The translations under genes were made by a program, and so were the position numbers. A DNA stretch of 47,921 bases from JAKSSE01 sp045597645 (GTDB lineage: Bacteria > Bacillota > Clostridia > Lachnospirales > Lachnospiraceae). The stretch is from NCBI GenBank assembly GCA_045597645.1, contig JAZLKM010000073.1:1-47921 (forward strand), given 5' to 3'. Of the stretch, positions 7,475 to 16,362 are shown piece by piece. Numbering within the stretch: the first letter of the stretch is position 1; every line of letters starts with the position of its first letter. The notes under the pieces are model-generated. The model searched no databases and had not been told where the DNA came from. It worked only from the letters and a program-made list of their open reading frames with translations.

Positions 7475-8419
7475 CTATTCACACACCAATATATAAGTGT
7501 CTCTTCCTGTTACGTACTTTTGTGCTCGGGAAGCATCCTGGCGACTGCCCTTAGACTCATCTATCCTGGCTTGAAGGAATGCGGCATCTGCCTGGTCAAC
7601 TTTATTTATACTAAGTACCAGTCCCTTGTACTCTGCGGGTACCGTAAATGAAAACGTCTTGGAGTAGTCGTTAGTATACTCTGTCCATGATAATTCGTAC
7701 TCTACGCCTTCTACTTCAATAACTGCGCTGTACTGGTCTTGATCAGTATTTCTGGATACTTTTTTCTCCAGTTCAACTCCAGTATATAGATCCGCTATTG
7801 TAGTTGATGCAAAAGATGATGGCCTTGACGGGTCGTTATACTCAAAGTTTATTCCAAGAACTATGTTGTATATCATCTTGGTATCGTCTTCATAGTCAGG
7901 GTTTGAATAAACAGACACATCTGTTTGGGCTGTTTTTACCACAAAGTCACTGACATTTCTCTCGTTAAGTAAAATATACTGCTGTTCAAATGTCTGAGGC
8001 GCTTCATCCATAACATTCGCATGTATGGGGCCCTCCAAATGAATACCATGCTCATCAAAGTAGTTTGGCAGGCATCCATCTGACAAACCACACATCGTGC
8101 AGACAGAAGGTACAACTATCCCCTTTCTGGTCCACTCGTGATCTATCATGTCTCCCTCTTCAAGTCCGCAATATTTGCAGGTTTTTGGCATATAACACGT
8201 CGCCTCAAACCAGTCATGGTCTATCGTCCCGCCTTCTGTCGCACCGCATATAATACATGTCCTTGGTTCGACACATGAAGCCTCTATCCACTGGTGCTCA
8301 TGAGCATCAGGCTTTGATGAAATAACTGCAGTAGGGCCGTCACTTTTTTCTTCTTTTCCACACGCTACCAGCAGTAGTGCTGTTGCAATCAAAAGTATCT
8401 TTGTAAGTTCTTTTCTCAT
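7475..8419 (-). CDS. Lipoprotein with three Cys-rich zinc-ribbon-like repeats
   Basis: A lipoprotein signal peptide (LLLVAC, Cys20) is followed at residues 43-110 by three repeats of the pattern W-x-E-A-x-C...P-x-T-C-x-x-C-G-x-x-E-G, the last one lacking the first cysteine. Such CxxCG repeats occur in secreted clostridial proteins and could bind metal or form disulfides. The rest, about 200 residues, is a predicted beta-rich domain I do not recognise. ATG 8419 is preceded by GGAGG at eight bases. It lies between another lipoprotein and the YdjC-type gene. Function unknown. Confidence 0.7.
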   Translation of the reverse strand: MRKELTKILLIATALLLVACGKEEKSDGPTAVISSKPDAHEHQWIEASCVEPRTCIICGATEGGTIDHDWFEATCYMPKTCKYCGLEEGDMIDHEWTRKGIVVPSVCTMCGLSDGCLPNYFDEHGIHLEGPIHANVMDEAPQTFEQQYILLNERNVSDFVVKTAQTDVSVYSNPDYEDDTKMIYNIVLGINFEYNDPSRPSSFASTTIADLYTGVELEKKVSRNTDQDQYSAVIEVEGVEYELSWTEYTNDYSKTFSFTVPAEYKGLVLSINKVDQADAAFLQARIDESKGSRQDASRAQKYVTGRDTYILVCE

Positions 8420-8438
8420 TTTTACGTCCTCCACAAGC

Positions 8439-9866
8439 CTACTTAGTCACATCTACAGGAGGCTTCGCGATATCATTCGAAATCACAAAATACTTTCCTT
8501 TATATTTCTCACACTGGTGTTGCGCTATTTCTATAACATATTCCGTGCGTTTCGGATTAGGTGCTCCATCAAAATATGTGCTCATATATGACACCTGATT
8601 TTTCAAAGCACTTGCACTATTTCCGTAGAGCTCAATCTCTGCATCATCCGACTCATCAGACGGCACGACAATTACTATCTCATCATCGCCGCTAAGTCCT
8701 GGGCAATTAGTATATTTTACTCTGCATGTAAGCTCAGTATCCACGCCCTCATTTTCTGCCACAGAAAGTACTGACATACTCACTATTCCCCTATTTTTTG
8801 TAGGTCTTTTCGGAGTAATATCAACCATCTCGACTTCTTTTTCTGGCGTATGTGCCGATACTGTGCCCGCACTGTCCACTGTCACCACTGTTTCAAATTT
8901 TAGCTGGATTGGAGTATCATTTATTGTAACAAGCATCTGACAATTGCCAGGCAGGGCTACAAAATTAGGATTATACAGCCCCGTCAGATTCTTTATCAAA
9001 TCAACTATAGAAACAATTATTCCCTGCGCCGGATTGCTGTCATCTGCCAAAAACTTTGCATTTACCGCAGATGAATTTAGCATTTGCAGCCTGATATCCA
9101 AAGTCAAGACAGACTCCGGATATGCAACACTACCTATTAAATCCCTAACCCATGGGACAATAGCCTTTGAATATTCATTCGCATCAAAATTTTCAAGATT
9201 TGAACACCTGTATTCGTACAAATCCATGTAAGTCTGCATCGAATAGTAAGTCATAAAATCATTGGCTAGTGTAATCTCGTTTTCATCTATTTCGTATTGC
9301 TTTACAAGCAAATCAGGTGTGAGATACAGCTTCTCATACGCCTTATTAGGTGCTGAAACTTCAAGTATCGCAACAACCTCTTCCTCTCCAGTTATATACG
9401 TTGCAGCCTGTGGCATATACGGCTCGAGGTAAGCATCCACATCAAAATCCTCAGATTGCGCCTCCTCTAGTGGTATCGCAACCCACTGACCATCGATCGA
9501 CACATATGTGTAGTTAGGATCCGCATTTTCAGGCATTGCTCCCATATTTCTATATGGATCTACATAATCCGAGCCACCATTCCCATATATATCCAATGCA
9601 TACTGTCCCGTAGTGTCATAGTTGTCCATTGGATACGGATTCGGATTCGCACCGCCATACTGGTCCACCGGCATAGTATCATTGTCTAACACCTGCGAGC
9701 TCTGTGGCTGCGCACCTGCGTTCTGTTTTTCCTCTGCAAGCTGCGATGCCACTTGCTCAGTAGAAGTTGCAGGAGCTGCCGTATTTTCCTTTCCACATGC
9801 AGTTATAGATCCCACTAACATTGCGCATATAATTAAGACGCTAATTCGCTTCGTAATGATTGACAT
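8439..9866 (-). CDS. Lipoprotein of unknown function
   Basis: The 475-residue protein has a lipoprotein signal (GSITAC, cysteine near residue 24), then a low-complexity linker rich in Gln, Asn, Pro and Tyr up to about residue 130, and a globular remainder with no motif that I recognise. The start is ATG 9866 with AGGAG five bases upstream; a longer in-frame opening up to 10076 runs through repeat copy D and the end of the cyclase gene and is not real. It is 18 nt from the next lipoprotein and follows the diguanylate cyclase, so it may work at the surface with that group. Confidence 0.7.
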   Translation of the reverse strand: MSIITKRISVLIICAMLVGSITACGKENTAAPATSTEQVASQLAEEKQNAGAQPQSSQVLDNDTMPVDQYGGANPNPYPMDNYDTTGQYALDIYGNGGSDYVDPYRNMGAMPENADPNYTYVSIDGQWVAIPLEEAQSEDFDVDAYLEPYMPQAATYITGEEEVVAILEVSAPNKAYEKLYLTPDLLVKQYEIDENEITLANDFMTYYSMQTYMDLYEYRCSNLENFDANEYSKAIVPWVRDLIGSVAYPESVLTLDIRLQMLNSSAVNAKFLADDSNPAQGIIVSIVDLIKNLTGLYNPNFVALPGNCQMLVTINDTPIQLKFETVVTVDSAGTVSAHTPEKEVEMVDITPKRPTKNRGIVSMSVLSVAENEGVDTELTCRVKYTNCPGLSGDDEIVIVVPSDESDDAEIELYGNSASALKNQVSYMSTYFDGAPNPKRTEYVIEIAQHQCEKYKGKYFVISNDIAKPPVDVTK

Positions 9867-9879
9867 TTTATCTCCTCTA

Positions 9880-9924
9880 CAAGCCAAAGTACACATGACC
9901 GTGGCATTTGCCCCGTCCCCACTA
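9880..9924 (-). repeat. Post-stop repeat, copy D
   Basis: After the TAG of the cyclase gene the minus strand reads TGGGGACGGGGCAAATGCCA, then CGGTCATGTGTA and CTTTGGCTTG, and continues into TAGAGGAGATAAAATG, which is the ribosome-binding site and start of the next gene. The distal 27 bases equal copy B; the core equals copy C. Confidence 0.8.
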
Positions 9925-11391
9925 GCGGTACCAGTAAAACTTAGCTTTTCCAGATTCCTTAACCTGATACAATGCTTTATCTGCAGCATTGCAAAGCTCA
10001 TCAAAAGTAGTTCCATCCGCCGGATAGCAAGCGCCTCCCGCACTAAACGAAGCTGGCACATTTCCAAAGCCTTCAAGCTCTATATTAGCCAGAAGCTCCC
10101 TCGTTTTAGCTATTCGCTCGTCTATTTCGCTCTTTTCACATTCTCTTCGAACAAATAAGACAAACTCATCTCCACCATATCTGCCAACATATCCCAGCGA
10201 GCCAAACTGCTCAGTGAGATTACGCGCAAATGTCTTCAACACAATGTCTCCATTTAAGTGCCCATACTCATCGTTGTAATGCTTAAAATTGTCTACATCT
10301 ATGAATATAAGCATGCCAAAATGCTTCCCTTGCTTGGCGTCAATATGCTCTTTCACAAGACTCTCAAATGTCCTCTTATTATATATGCCAGTCATAGCAT
10401 CCAATGATGAAAGCGTCTGGAACTCTTTTCTGCGCACCAGTTCTTTTGACACCAGCACAACCGTCGCAATTATTGTAAGCGTCAGAATAATAAGGACGAA
10501 CTTATATACCTGCGCTCTAAATCTCGTGAATGTGTCTGACAGGTCATCGTTTCCCAGCTCCAATCCGATGTACCAGTTCTCCATCTTCTCTATATTGGAA
10601 AATCCTAGCGTATACGCTCTTCCATCATAAGAAAAGCAAACTGCTCCATCATCTTTTCCCGCGTTTATTTCATCCAGAAAATGTGTATATACATCTTCGG
10701 AATCAAACTCCAAGCTCTCTCGTCTAAGCATTAGATTGTTCCAGCTTCCTGCCGGCACTCCATTCATATCAGTACAGGCAATATAGTTCAACGATTTGCT
10801 GTTGAACATACATATTCTTGCTGGAAGTCCAGTCACCTCACTGCTGGCAAAATCAGCTATATTCTCCAGCTTCAAATTGGCAAATAACGTCCCCCTGCGC
10901 ACTCCATCTTCATATGCCGGCACAAAAATAGACAGCATATACTGACCTGTGACACTGGACCTATATGGGTCAGTAATGTATGTGTCAGGTTCAACAACTG
11001 CTTTGCTGACTACTCCCATTTTTACCAGATCCGCCTTCTGCGACATATCCCCGTAAAAAATTTTTGACTCATCAAAAAATCCGACATAGTCAAGGCTTGA
11101 ATTGGCACAATATTTTTCCAAAGTTGCGAGCTTATCATCTTTGTTCTCATTATTTGTGAGGACAATATTTGACACATGCTCAGCCTGCACAACTAAATTA
11201 TTAAGTTCAGAATTGACATTCTCTACCAAAAGTCCCGTAACCATTCTGACCTGCTCTTCATTATAGTCAGAAATATCATTGCGGACACTTTGCATGCTAA
11301 ATGCCATGACAATAATGCTTAGTACCGTATACGTACCTAATATCCAGCCATAGTGAATACGCATTATTAGCGATTTAATTCCCGCTCGCAT
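9922..11391 (-). CDS. Membrane diguanylate cyclase with extracellular Cache-type sensor
   Basis: Two membrane segments (about 14-32 and 295-315) bracket an extracellular domain of about 260 residues that looks like a double Cache sensor. A GGDEF domain follows from about 335, with RYGGDEF as active-site motif. It should make cyclic di-GMP from two GTP in the cytoplasm in response to an external ligand. The RxxD inhibitory site normally nine residues before the motif is missing, so product inhibition at that site is unlikely. ATG 11391 has GAGG seven bases before. It lies 26 nt behind a membrane-anchored sugar-binding protein, a likely input partner. Confidence 0.9.
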   Translation of the reverse strand: MRAGIKSLIMRIHYGWILGTYTVLSIIVMAFSMQSVRNDISDYNEEQVRMVTGLLVENVNSELNNLVVQAEHVSNIVLTNNENKDDKLATLEKYCANSSLDYVGFFDESKIFYGDMSQKADLVKMGVVSKAVVEPDTYITDPYRSSVTGQYMLSIFVPAYEDGVRRGTLFANLKLENIADFASSEVTGLPARICMFNSKSLNYIACTDMNGVPAGSWNNLMLRRESLEFDSEDVYTHFLDEINAGKDDGAVCFSYDGRAYTLGFSNIEKMENWYIGLELGNDDLSDTFTRFRAQVYKFVLIILTLTIIATVVLVSKELVRRKEFQTLSSLDAMTGIYNKRTFESLVKEHIDAKQGKHFGMLIFIDVDNFKHYNDEYGHLNGDIVLKTFARNLTEQFGSLGYVGRYGGDEFVLFVRRECEKSEIDERIAKTRELLANIELEGFGNVPASFSAGGACYPADGTTFDELCNAADKALYQVKESGKAKFYWYR

Positions 11392-11417
11392 TTACTTGCC
11401 TCTTCCCTCTTTATCTC

Positions 11418-12512
11418 TTATTCCTGCATCAAAACTTTTTTCTTTACATAAGGACTATTGTAATTGCTATGATCTACCATTGATATTCCGGTATTAAAAA
11501 ACTTGTACATAGGCTCCTCACCGTTGCAAATATCAATCGCTGCCTCTACGCTTCCATATCCCATATTGTATTGCCTTTGCACCATCGTAGACACATGGTA
11601 CTCACCGCCTTCAATTAATGCTGCTATGTCATCCGAATAGTCAAATCCCACAAGAACAACATCCTTGCGCTCTTTTTCTACCAAGCCCCTGCATAATCCC
11701 ACTGTAGAGCCATTATTCAATCCAATTAGCCCCGCAAGATTTGGGTTTTCATCGAATAATTCCAAACACTGTTCATAGGCAACGTCAATATTTCCAGAGT
11801 TACATTTTATGGTGTCCACTATTTTCCAATTGGCTGGAGCGTTGCTGGTCCAGAATTCGTTTACTCCAGCAAGTCTCTCTATAATTGTCTGCGACTGCCT
11901 TGAGCCAATGCTTATCCCCACAGTCAGTTTATCGTTAGCGCTATATCCTGCGAATCTAAGCTTTTGAATCATGTCTCGGGCTACCATCCGACCTGCCTGC
12001 ATATTGTCAGTCATATAACAGGCATCAAACTCTTTTCCATTCAGGATTGTATCTACAAATATGAGCGGTATATCCTGCTCATTAATTTTATCCACAATTT
12101 CATTTATACGAGGTGTGTCATTAGGAGATACAATTATGGCATCAGGCTTCATCTCAAGCGCCTCCTCCATAAGAAGCGCCAGCCTCTGCGTATTTCCCTC
12201 ATTCGCCGCACCTGCAACATACAGATTAACATCATTGTCTCTTGCCGAATCAATGACTCCTTCTATCAGATTATCCCAGTACCCATTTCCATAGGTCTTT
12301 GTAATTAAACAAATGTTTAATTTTCCGTTGTTAAGCTGTTCCTCTGTTGGTACCGGAAAATCCCTGTATTCATCATTTACTGTCTCTGGCGCCTTCACCA
12401 TTCTATTGTTTCTATATATGGCAAGCGCCAAAATTCCAACGAAAACAGCCGCCATTATTGCAATGGCGGCTATAATCATTTTCTTTTGTGATGAAGATAA
12501 TACTTTTCTCAC
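11418..12512 (-). CDS. Membrane-anchored sugar-binding protein (periplasmic-binding-protein fold)
   Basis: An N-terminal hydrophobic segment (about 12-32) without a lipobox would tether the protein to the membrane. The rest is a type I periplasmic-binding domain of the ribose/galactose class, seen in KLNICLITKTYGNGYWDNLIEGV, DAIIVSPND, IPLIFVDT and VVLVGFDYSDD. No transporter genes adjoin; the next gene is a cyclase with an extracellular sensor, so this protein probably presents a bound sugar to that sensor rather than to an importer. The start is GTG 12512, eight bases behind the previous stop, with a weak GTAGG site overlapping that stop. Confidence 0.82.
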   Translation of the reverse strand: MRKVLSSSQKKMIIAAIAIMAAVFVGILALAIYRNNRMVKAPETVNDEYRDFPVPTEEQLNNGKLNICLITKTYGNGYWDNLIEGVIDSARDNDVNLYVAGAANEGNTQRLALLMEEALEMKPDAIIVSPNDTPRINEIVDKINEQDIPLIFVDTILNGKEFDACYMTDNMQAGRMVARDMIQKLRFAGYSANDKLTVGISIGSRQSQTIIERLAGVNEFWTSNAPANWKIVDTIKCNSGNIDVAYEQCLELFDENPNLAGLIGLNNGSTVGLCRGLVEKERKDVVLVGFDYSDDIAALIEGGEYHVSTMVQRQYNMGYGSVEAAIDICNGEEPMYKFFNTGISMVDHSNYNSPYVKKKVLMQE

Positions 12513-12520
12513 TTTTAAAC

Positions 12521-13540
12521 CTACTGCATTTCTGCCTTTACTCTTTCAAGCTTCTCTATGAGCTTGTCGCACCATGCATCAAACTCAGGATCCTCTATCT
12601 GGAGCTCCGGGTGCTTCATTATATTATCTAAGACAATGCGTACACCCTCTTCAAATCTAATGCTTGGGGCAAAATCCGGCACTACGCTCTTGATTTTCTG
12701 ATTGTCAAATACTACTGTGCAAGCCTTATCTCCCAGAAGACCACTTCCAAGATCATAGTATGCACAATCTGACAAAAACTGTGATGACACATAATACGGC
12801 TTATATTCAACACCTAGTGCATCTGCTATGGTCTTGAAAATCTGATTCCAGGTGAGACTCTCGTCATTAGTTATCTGGAATGCTTCTCCGATAGCATGTG
12901 GGTTACCCATTATTCCAACATATGCTTTTGCAAAATCCTCATTGAAGGTCATGGTCCATAATGAAGTACCATCTCCATGTACGATAACCGGCTTGCCTTC
13001 GAGCATACGCTTAACTACCTGATAGCTGCCCTTCTCTCCGTGCACACCCATAGGCAACGCTCTCTCGTCATAGGTGTGACTGGGTCTTATGATGGTAACA
13101 GGGAACTGGCGCTCTCTGTATGCTGCCATTAGTACATCCTCGCAGGCAATCTTATTTCTTGAGTACTCCCAATACGGATTGGCCAGTGCGGTTCCTTCAT
13201 TTATCATATAATTCATAACCGGCTTATGATATGCAGAAGCTGAGCTAATATATATGTACTGCCTGCATCTGCCTTCGAACAGGCGAATATCTCTCTCAAT
13301 CTGCTCTGGCACAAAGCCAATGAACTCACATACGCAGTCATAGACTTTATCACCTATAGCTGCAAGCACCGCTTCCTCATCATTAATATCAGCTTTAATG
13401 ACCTTGATACCTTCTGGAATCTCGCTGCTTCTATTCCCCCTGTTCAGCAGTTCTACATCCCACTCCTTTGTTGCAAGCAATCTGGTGATTGCCATACTGA
13501 TAGTTCCTGTACCTCCAATAAACAACGCAGTTCTTTTCAT
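12521..13540 (-). CDS. NAD-dependent epimerase/dehydratase family (extended SDR)
   Basis: The Rossmann nucleotide motif FIGGTGTIS is at the N terminus and the catalytic YxxxK appears as YSRNK, with the supporting serine in YISSASAY. This is an extended short-chain dehydrogenase, related to nucleotide-sugar epimerases and mRNA-binding-like SDRs. It would act on a sugar or sugar nucleotide in the cytoplasm; which one cannot be read. ATG 13540 has a strong GGAGGAGG site. A 95-nt gap with no clear terminator separates it from the Cys-tailed protein gene upstream. Confidence 0.85.
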   Translation of the reverse strand: MKRTALFIGGTGTISMAITRLLATKEWDVELLNRGNRSSEIPEGIKVIKADINDEEAVLAAIGDKVYDCVCEFIGFVPEQIERDIRLFEGRCRQYIYISSASAYHKPVMNYMINEGTALANPYWEYSRNKIACEDVLMAAYRERQFPVTIIRPSHTYDERALPMGVHGEKGSYQVVKRMLEGKPVIVHGDGTSLWTMTFNEDFAKAYVGIMGNPHAIGEAFQITNDESLTWNQIFKTIADALGVEYKPYYVSSQFLSDCAYYDLGSGLLGDKACTVVFDNQKIKSVVPDFAPSIRFEEGVRIVLDNIMKHPELQIEDPEFDAWCDKLIEKLERVKAEMQ

Positions 13541-13635
13541 TTTTCCTCCTCCTTGTGAGTACTGTCTAGTAAAAAGTGCTACATAAATCCTGGTATCTGT
13601 ACTACATATATTTTAAGCGAGACCTATCGCACGCT

Positions 13636-14823
13636 CTAAAACCATTTTCTCTTAAGCTTGGTGTTATAGAAATCCTTGGTGGTGCAACCGGCACGTCCAC
13701 CACCAGCGCAGGCACAAGCACACGCACAGGCACAAGCACATGATGAATGCGCGCATGACGAGTGACCACCGCCTCTCGATGAGCTGGTTGGTGGAGGAGC
13801 CAGGTGCGTTACATTCACTACGCAGTATCTATTGCCCCCCATACTGTAGCTACCGTTTCTACTATATTTGAGTGCATCCTTGTCACCGGCCTCAGCATTT
13901 TCTTCGGTGACCTCCTTTTTGGATTTCACCATATTACTACCACAATATGCACACTTTTCTGGTTTTTTGTCATCTCTGCTACCTCCACAGTTAGGGCAGC
14001 TTGGATAATACTCATAAATAGTCCTAGTGACCTTTTTAGTCGCACCAAATCCTCTATGCTTATTAAATTGTGATGACACCACCAATATTATAATTATTGG
14101 CGAAGCCATGAGGCCCATCAAAACTATAAATAATGGAATTGCAATAATGTATCCAATAATATCCGCTGCTGTGACGCGGTCCTCATCATATTTTTCATTG
14201 GAGGTCTCAATATCAAAAGCATATGCATCATTTGGATAGGTAACGTTGACTGTGAACTTCTCACCTGGTGACAAAGGCCTCTGCCAAACGATATTTCCCC
14301 CATCTACAAATCCTGCCGGATTGTAACGGTCCACCTTTTCATTTTTCCAATACAGATTCAGCATGTCTACTTCTATGCCATCGAACCAGCCTGGAGTGAA
14401 TGTGTATGTGGTGAAACCATCATCGCCAATCAGGTACATATAGTCCGTGGTAAGCTTGAAAGCAAAATGCACCACATCCCCCTTATAGTAAGAGTCAGTG
14501 AAGTATAGCTTCATATAGCAATCACTACCGGTCTCTGCAGATATTAGATTGATATTGTCAGTAAGTGGCTCATAATTCAGATAATGCTTGTTCGGAATGC
14601 CTACTTTTACCCACGTGAGCGGACCTTCGCTGTCGGAGTCAAGAACCTCCCACGAAATATCGTATGTAATATTCACGGTGGCGTCTTCATTTATATCAAC
14701 CCATAACGAATAGTCACGTATCTGATCTAACGGTGCTGCCTTTGTGTTGCCTGCCACTGACAAAAATACTACTGTAAACGCCAGACATACCACATATTTA
14801 AGGATTCGTACTATCTTATTCAT
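13636..14823 (-). CDS. Membrane protein with zinc ribbon and (Cys-Ala)6 C-terminal tail, candidate radical SAM substrate
   Basis: The order is signal peptide (1-30), beta-rich external domain (about 31-220, DUF2207-like in style), membrane segment (about 221-251), a CxxC...CxxC zinc ribbon (Cys276, 279, 291, 294) and a tail from about residue 350. The tail reads GGGHSSCAHSS, then six Cys-Ala pairs (362-373), then GGGRAGC and TTKDFYNTKLKRKWF. Eight cysteines lie in 24 residues. The Ala codons of the pairs vary (GCT, GCC, GCG), so the pattern is kept at protein level. The tail should be cytoplasmic. The gene overlaps the radical SAM gene by eight bases (ATGAATAA), so a modified-tail protein is the leading inference. 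Function unknown. Confidence 0.8.
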   Translation of the reverse strand: MNKIVRILKYVVCLAFTVVFLSVAGNTKAAPLDQIRDYSLWVDINEDATVNITYDISWEVLDSDSEGPLTWVKVGIPNKHYLNYEPLTDNINLISAETGSDCYMKLYFTDSYYKGDVVHFAFKLTTDYMYLIGDDGFTTYTFTPGWFDGIEVDMLNLYWKNEKVDRYNPAGFVDGGNIVWQRPLSPGEKFTVNVTYPNDAYAFDIETSNEKYDEDRVTAADIIGYIIAIPLFIVLMGLMASPIIIILVVSSQFNKHRGFGATKKVTRTIYEYYPSCPNCGGSRDDKKPEKCAYCGSNMVKSKKEVTEENAEAGDKDALKYSRNGSYSMGGNRYCVVNVTHLAPPPTSSSRGGGHSSCAHSSCACACACACACAGGGRAGCTTKDFYNTKLKRKWF

Positions 14824-16189
14824 TTGTCTTCCTCCTCAATGGGCACTCGCCTGTCATCTTGGCCGCAAAATCCCTCTGTGCTGCGCACCTGTCAGAATTC
14901 CATATCTTGCTCCACTCATCCTCAAGCATGCTGCCAAGCGGCTTTGCTGACAGATAGCTCTGGCACGGAACAACATTTCCTCCTGGTGTAATTGCCATAT
15001 TGCTAAGACACGCTCCGCATGTAGGCATATTCAAACCTACTTGCTGGAAAAATTCATTCTCAATCCAGCCCGGTGAGGTGAAGCTAATCTCCATTCCATT
15101 GTCTTTGCAGTACTGTGCTGCGTCTGACAAAATCTGTCTAATTTCATCTGTAGACAGCTGTAGCGATGTAGAGTCTGCATTCAAAGCATTGCCAGTGGTA
15201 ATAAGCCCCGAACAGGTAACGTATCTAACTCCTCTAGCATGCAAAAACTCCAAAGTCTTAACATATTCCTTATTCAATGTGCAAAGCGGTGTATTAATGC
15301 TAATGCTAAGCCCTGCCTCAAGTGCATTGTCGATGCCTGCCAACGTGTTAGCGTACTGCGGCGCGCCTACCAGCTGATTGTGAATACTCTCATCATATGA
15401 ATAAAAAGTAATCTGGCAGCTATCCAGCGATGCCTCCACCAGCGACTTACACAGTTCCTTCGTAAGTCTGATGCCGTTAGTATTAAGCCTTGTAACAAAC
15501 CATCTCGCATGGTCTATAAGCTCAACTAAGTCATCACGCATGGTGGGCTCTCCACCTGTAAATGTCACCTGCGGAATCATTGCCTTTCGACATCTGTCGA
15601 TTATTTTTTTCCACTCCTCGGTAGATAGCTCTGTCTCTGACACCAGCTCCTGCCCTGCTGCATAGCAATGTACACATTTCTGGTTGCAGTGCCATACTCC
15701 ATCCTTTTCCATTGCTGACACAAGCAAATCCATTCTATGAGGTGCCCGCATATTAGGTGCGTACTCTCCCATAGACATATATCCAACTTCATACTGTGGT
15801 ATCTTGCCGTATGCTATATCTGTGAAGGTGTCCATAATGATAGAAATATCATTTTCTATCAGCTTTCTCCTAAGCATCGGGAAAACTTTCCTAACGCCCT
15901 TAACTGTGGCATCCATAATATCTTTGCTGTCAGCCTCATTGATTTCACGACCTTCGTACGTATTGACAGCTTTGATGAATTCACCCAAGAGGATGGTCCA
16001 TGACAAATTTACAGGCACTATATCCTGTCCATTGATAATTACTATTGCCGGATGTATATCATCACCGTCCAGCACTGGAGGCACTAGATGAATGCGCACC
16101 ACGCCAGGCCCCTCAGGGTCAAATGTGGTATGCTTTACCTCGTTATAATTAGCTCTAACATAATCAAGTATTCTCTTCGACGTTCTCAC
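14816..16189 (-). CDS. Radical SAM/SPASM-domain enzyme, putative peptide or protein maturase
   Basis: The radical SAM cluster motif CNQKCVHC gives Cys168, Cys172 and Cys175, and GGEP is at 212-215. A SPASM-type C-terminal domain has Cys391, Cys394, Cys409, Cys435 and Cys449, enough for auxiliary iron-sulfur clusters. SPASM enzymes mostly modify peptides or proteins. The N-terminal 150 residues (with PAIVIINGQDIVPV) are not a standard part and could be a substrate-recognition domain. GTG 16189 has GGAGG nine bases upstream. Its end overlaps the gene for the (Cys-Ala)6-tailed protein, the obvious substrate candidate. The chemistry is not known; thioether or oxidative Cys/Ala changes are possible. 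Confidence 0.88.
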   Translation of the reverse strand: MRTSKRILDYVRANYNEVKHTTFDPEGPGVVRIHLVPPVLDGDDIHPAIVIINGQDIVPVNLSWTILLGEFIKAVNTYEGREINEADSKDIMDATVKGVRKVFPMLRRKLIENDISIIMDTFTDIAYGKIPQYEVGYMSMGEYAPNMRAPHRMDLLVSAMEKDGVWHCNQKCVHCYAAGQELVSETELSTEEWKKIIDRCRKAMIPQVTFTGGEPTMRDDLVELIDHARWFVTRLNTNGIRLTKELCKSLVEASLDSCQITFYSYDESIHNQLVGAPQYANTLAGIDNALEAGLSISINTPLCTLNKEYVKTLEFLHARGVRYVTCSGLITTGNALNADSTSLQLSTDEIRQILSDAAQYCKDNGMEISFTSPGWIENEFFQQVGLNMPTCGACLSNMAITPGGNVVPCQSYLSAKPLGSMLEDEWSKIWNSDRCAAQRDFAAKMTGECPLRRKTNE

Positions 16190-16265
16190 TGAAAAAAACC
16201 TCCGTATTATTTCAAATACTATCTGATTTATGATACTATTTCTTCATAGATAATGCTATAAATAT

Positions 16266-16302
16266 CATAGAAAAAACGAAAGTATAACTGCATTTTTCTA
16301 TG
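16266..16302. promoter_or_regulatory. 10-bp inverted repeat in a divergent promoter region
   Basis: CATAGAAAAA (16266-16275) and TTTTTCTATG (16293-16302) are perfect inverted copies separated by 17 bases, in the 173-nt space between the divergent radical SAM and pectinesterase genes. It may be an operator. I could not assign promoter elements for either gene with confidence. Confidence 0.45.
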
Positions 16303-16362
16303 CTCCTATGGCAATGGTGCCACAATCATCAGTAGTAAAACGATTCACCAAATGAGGATATC

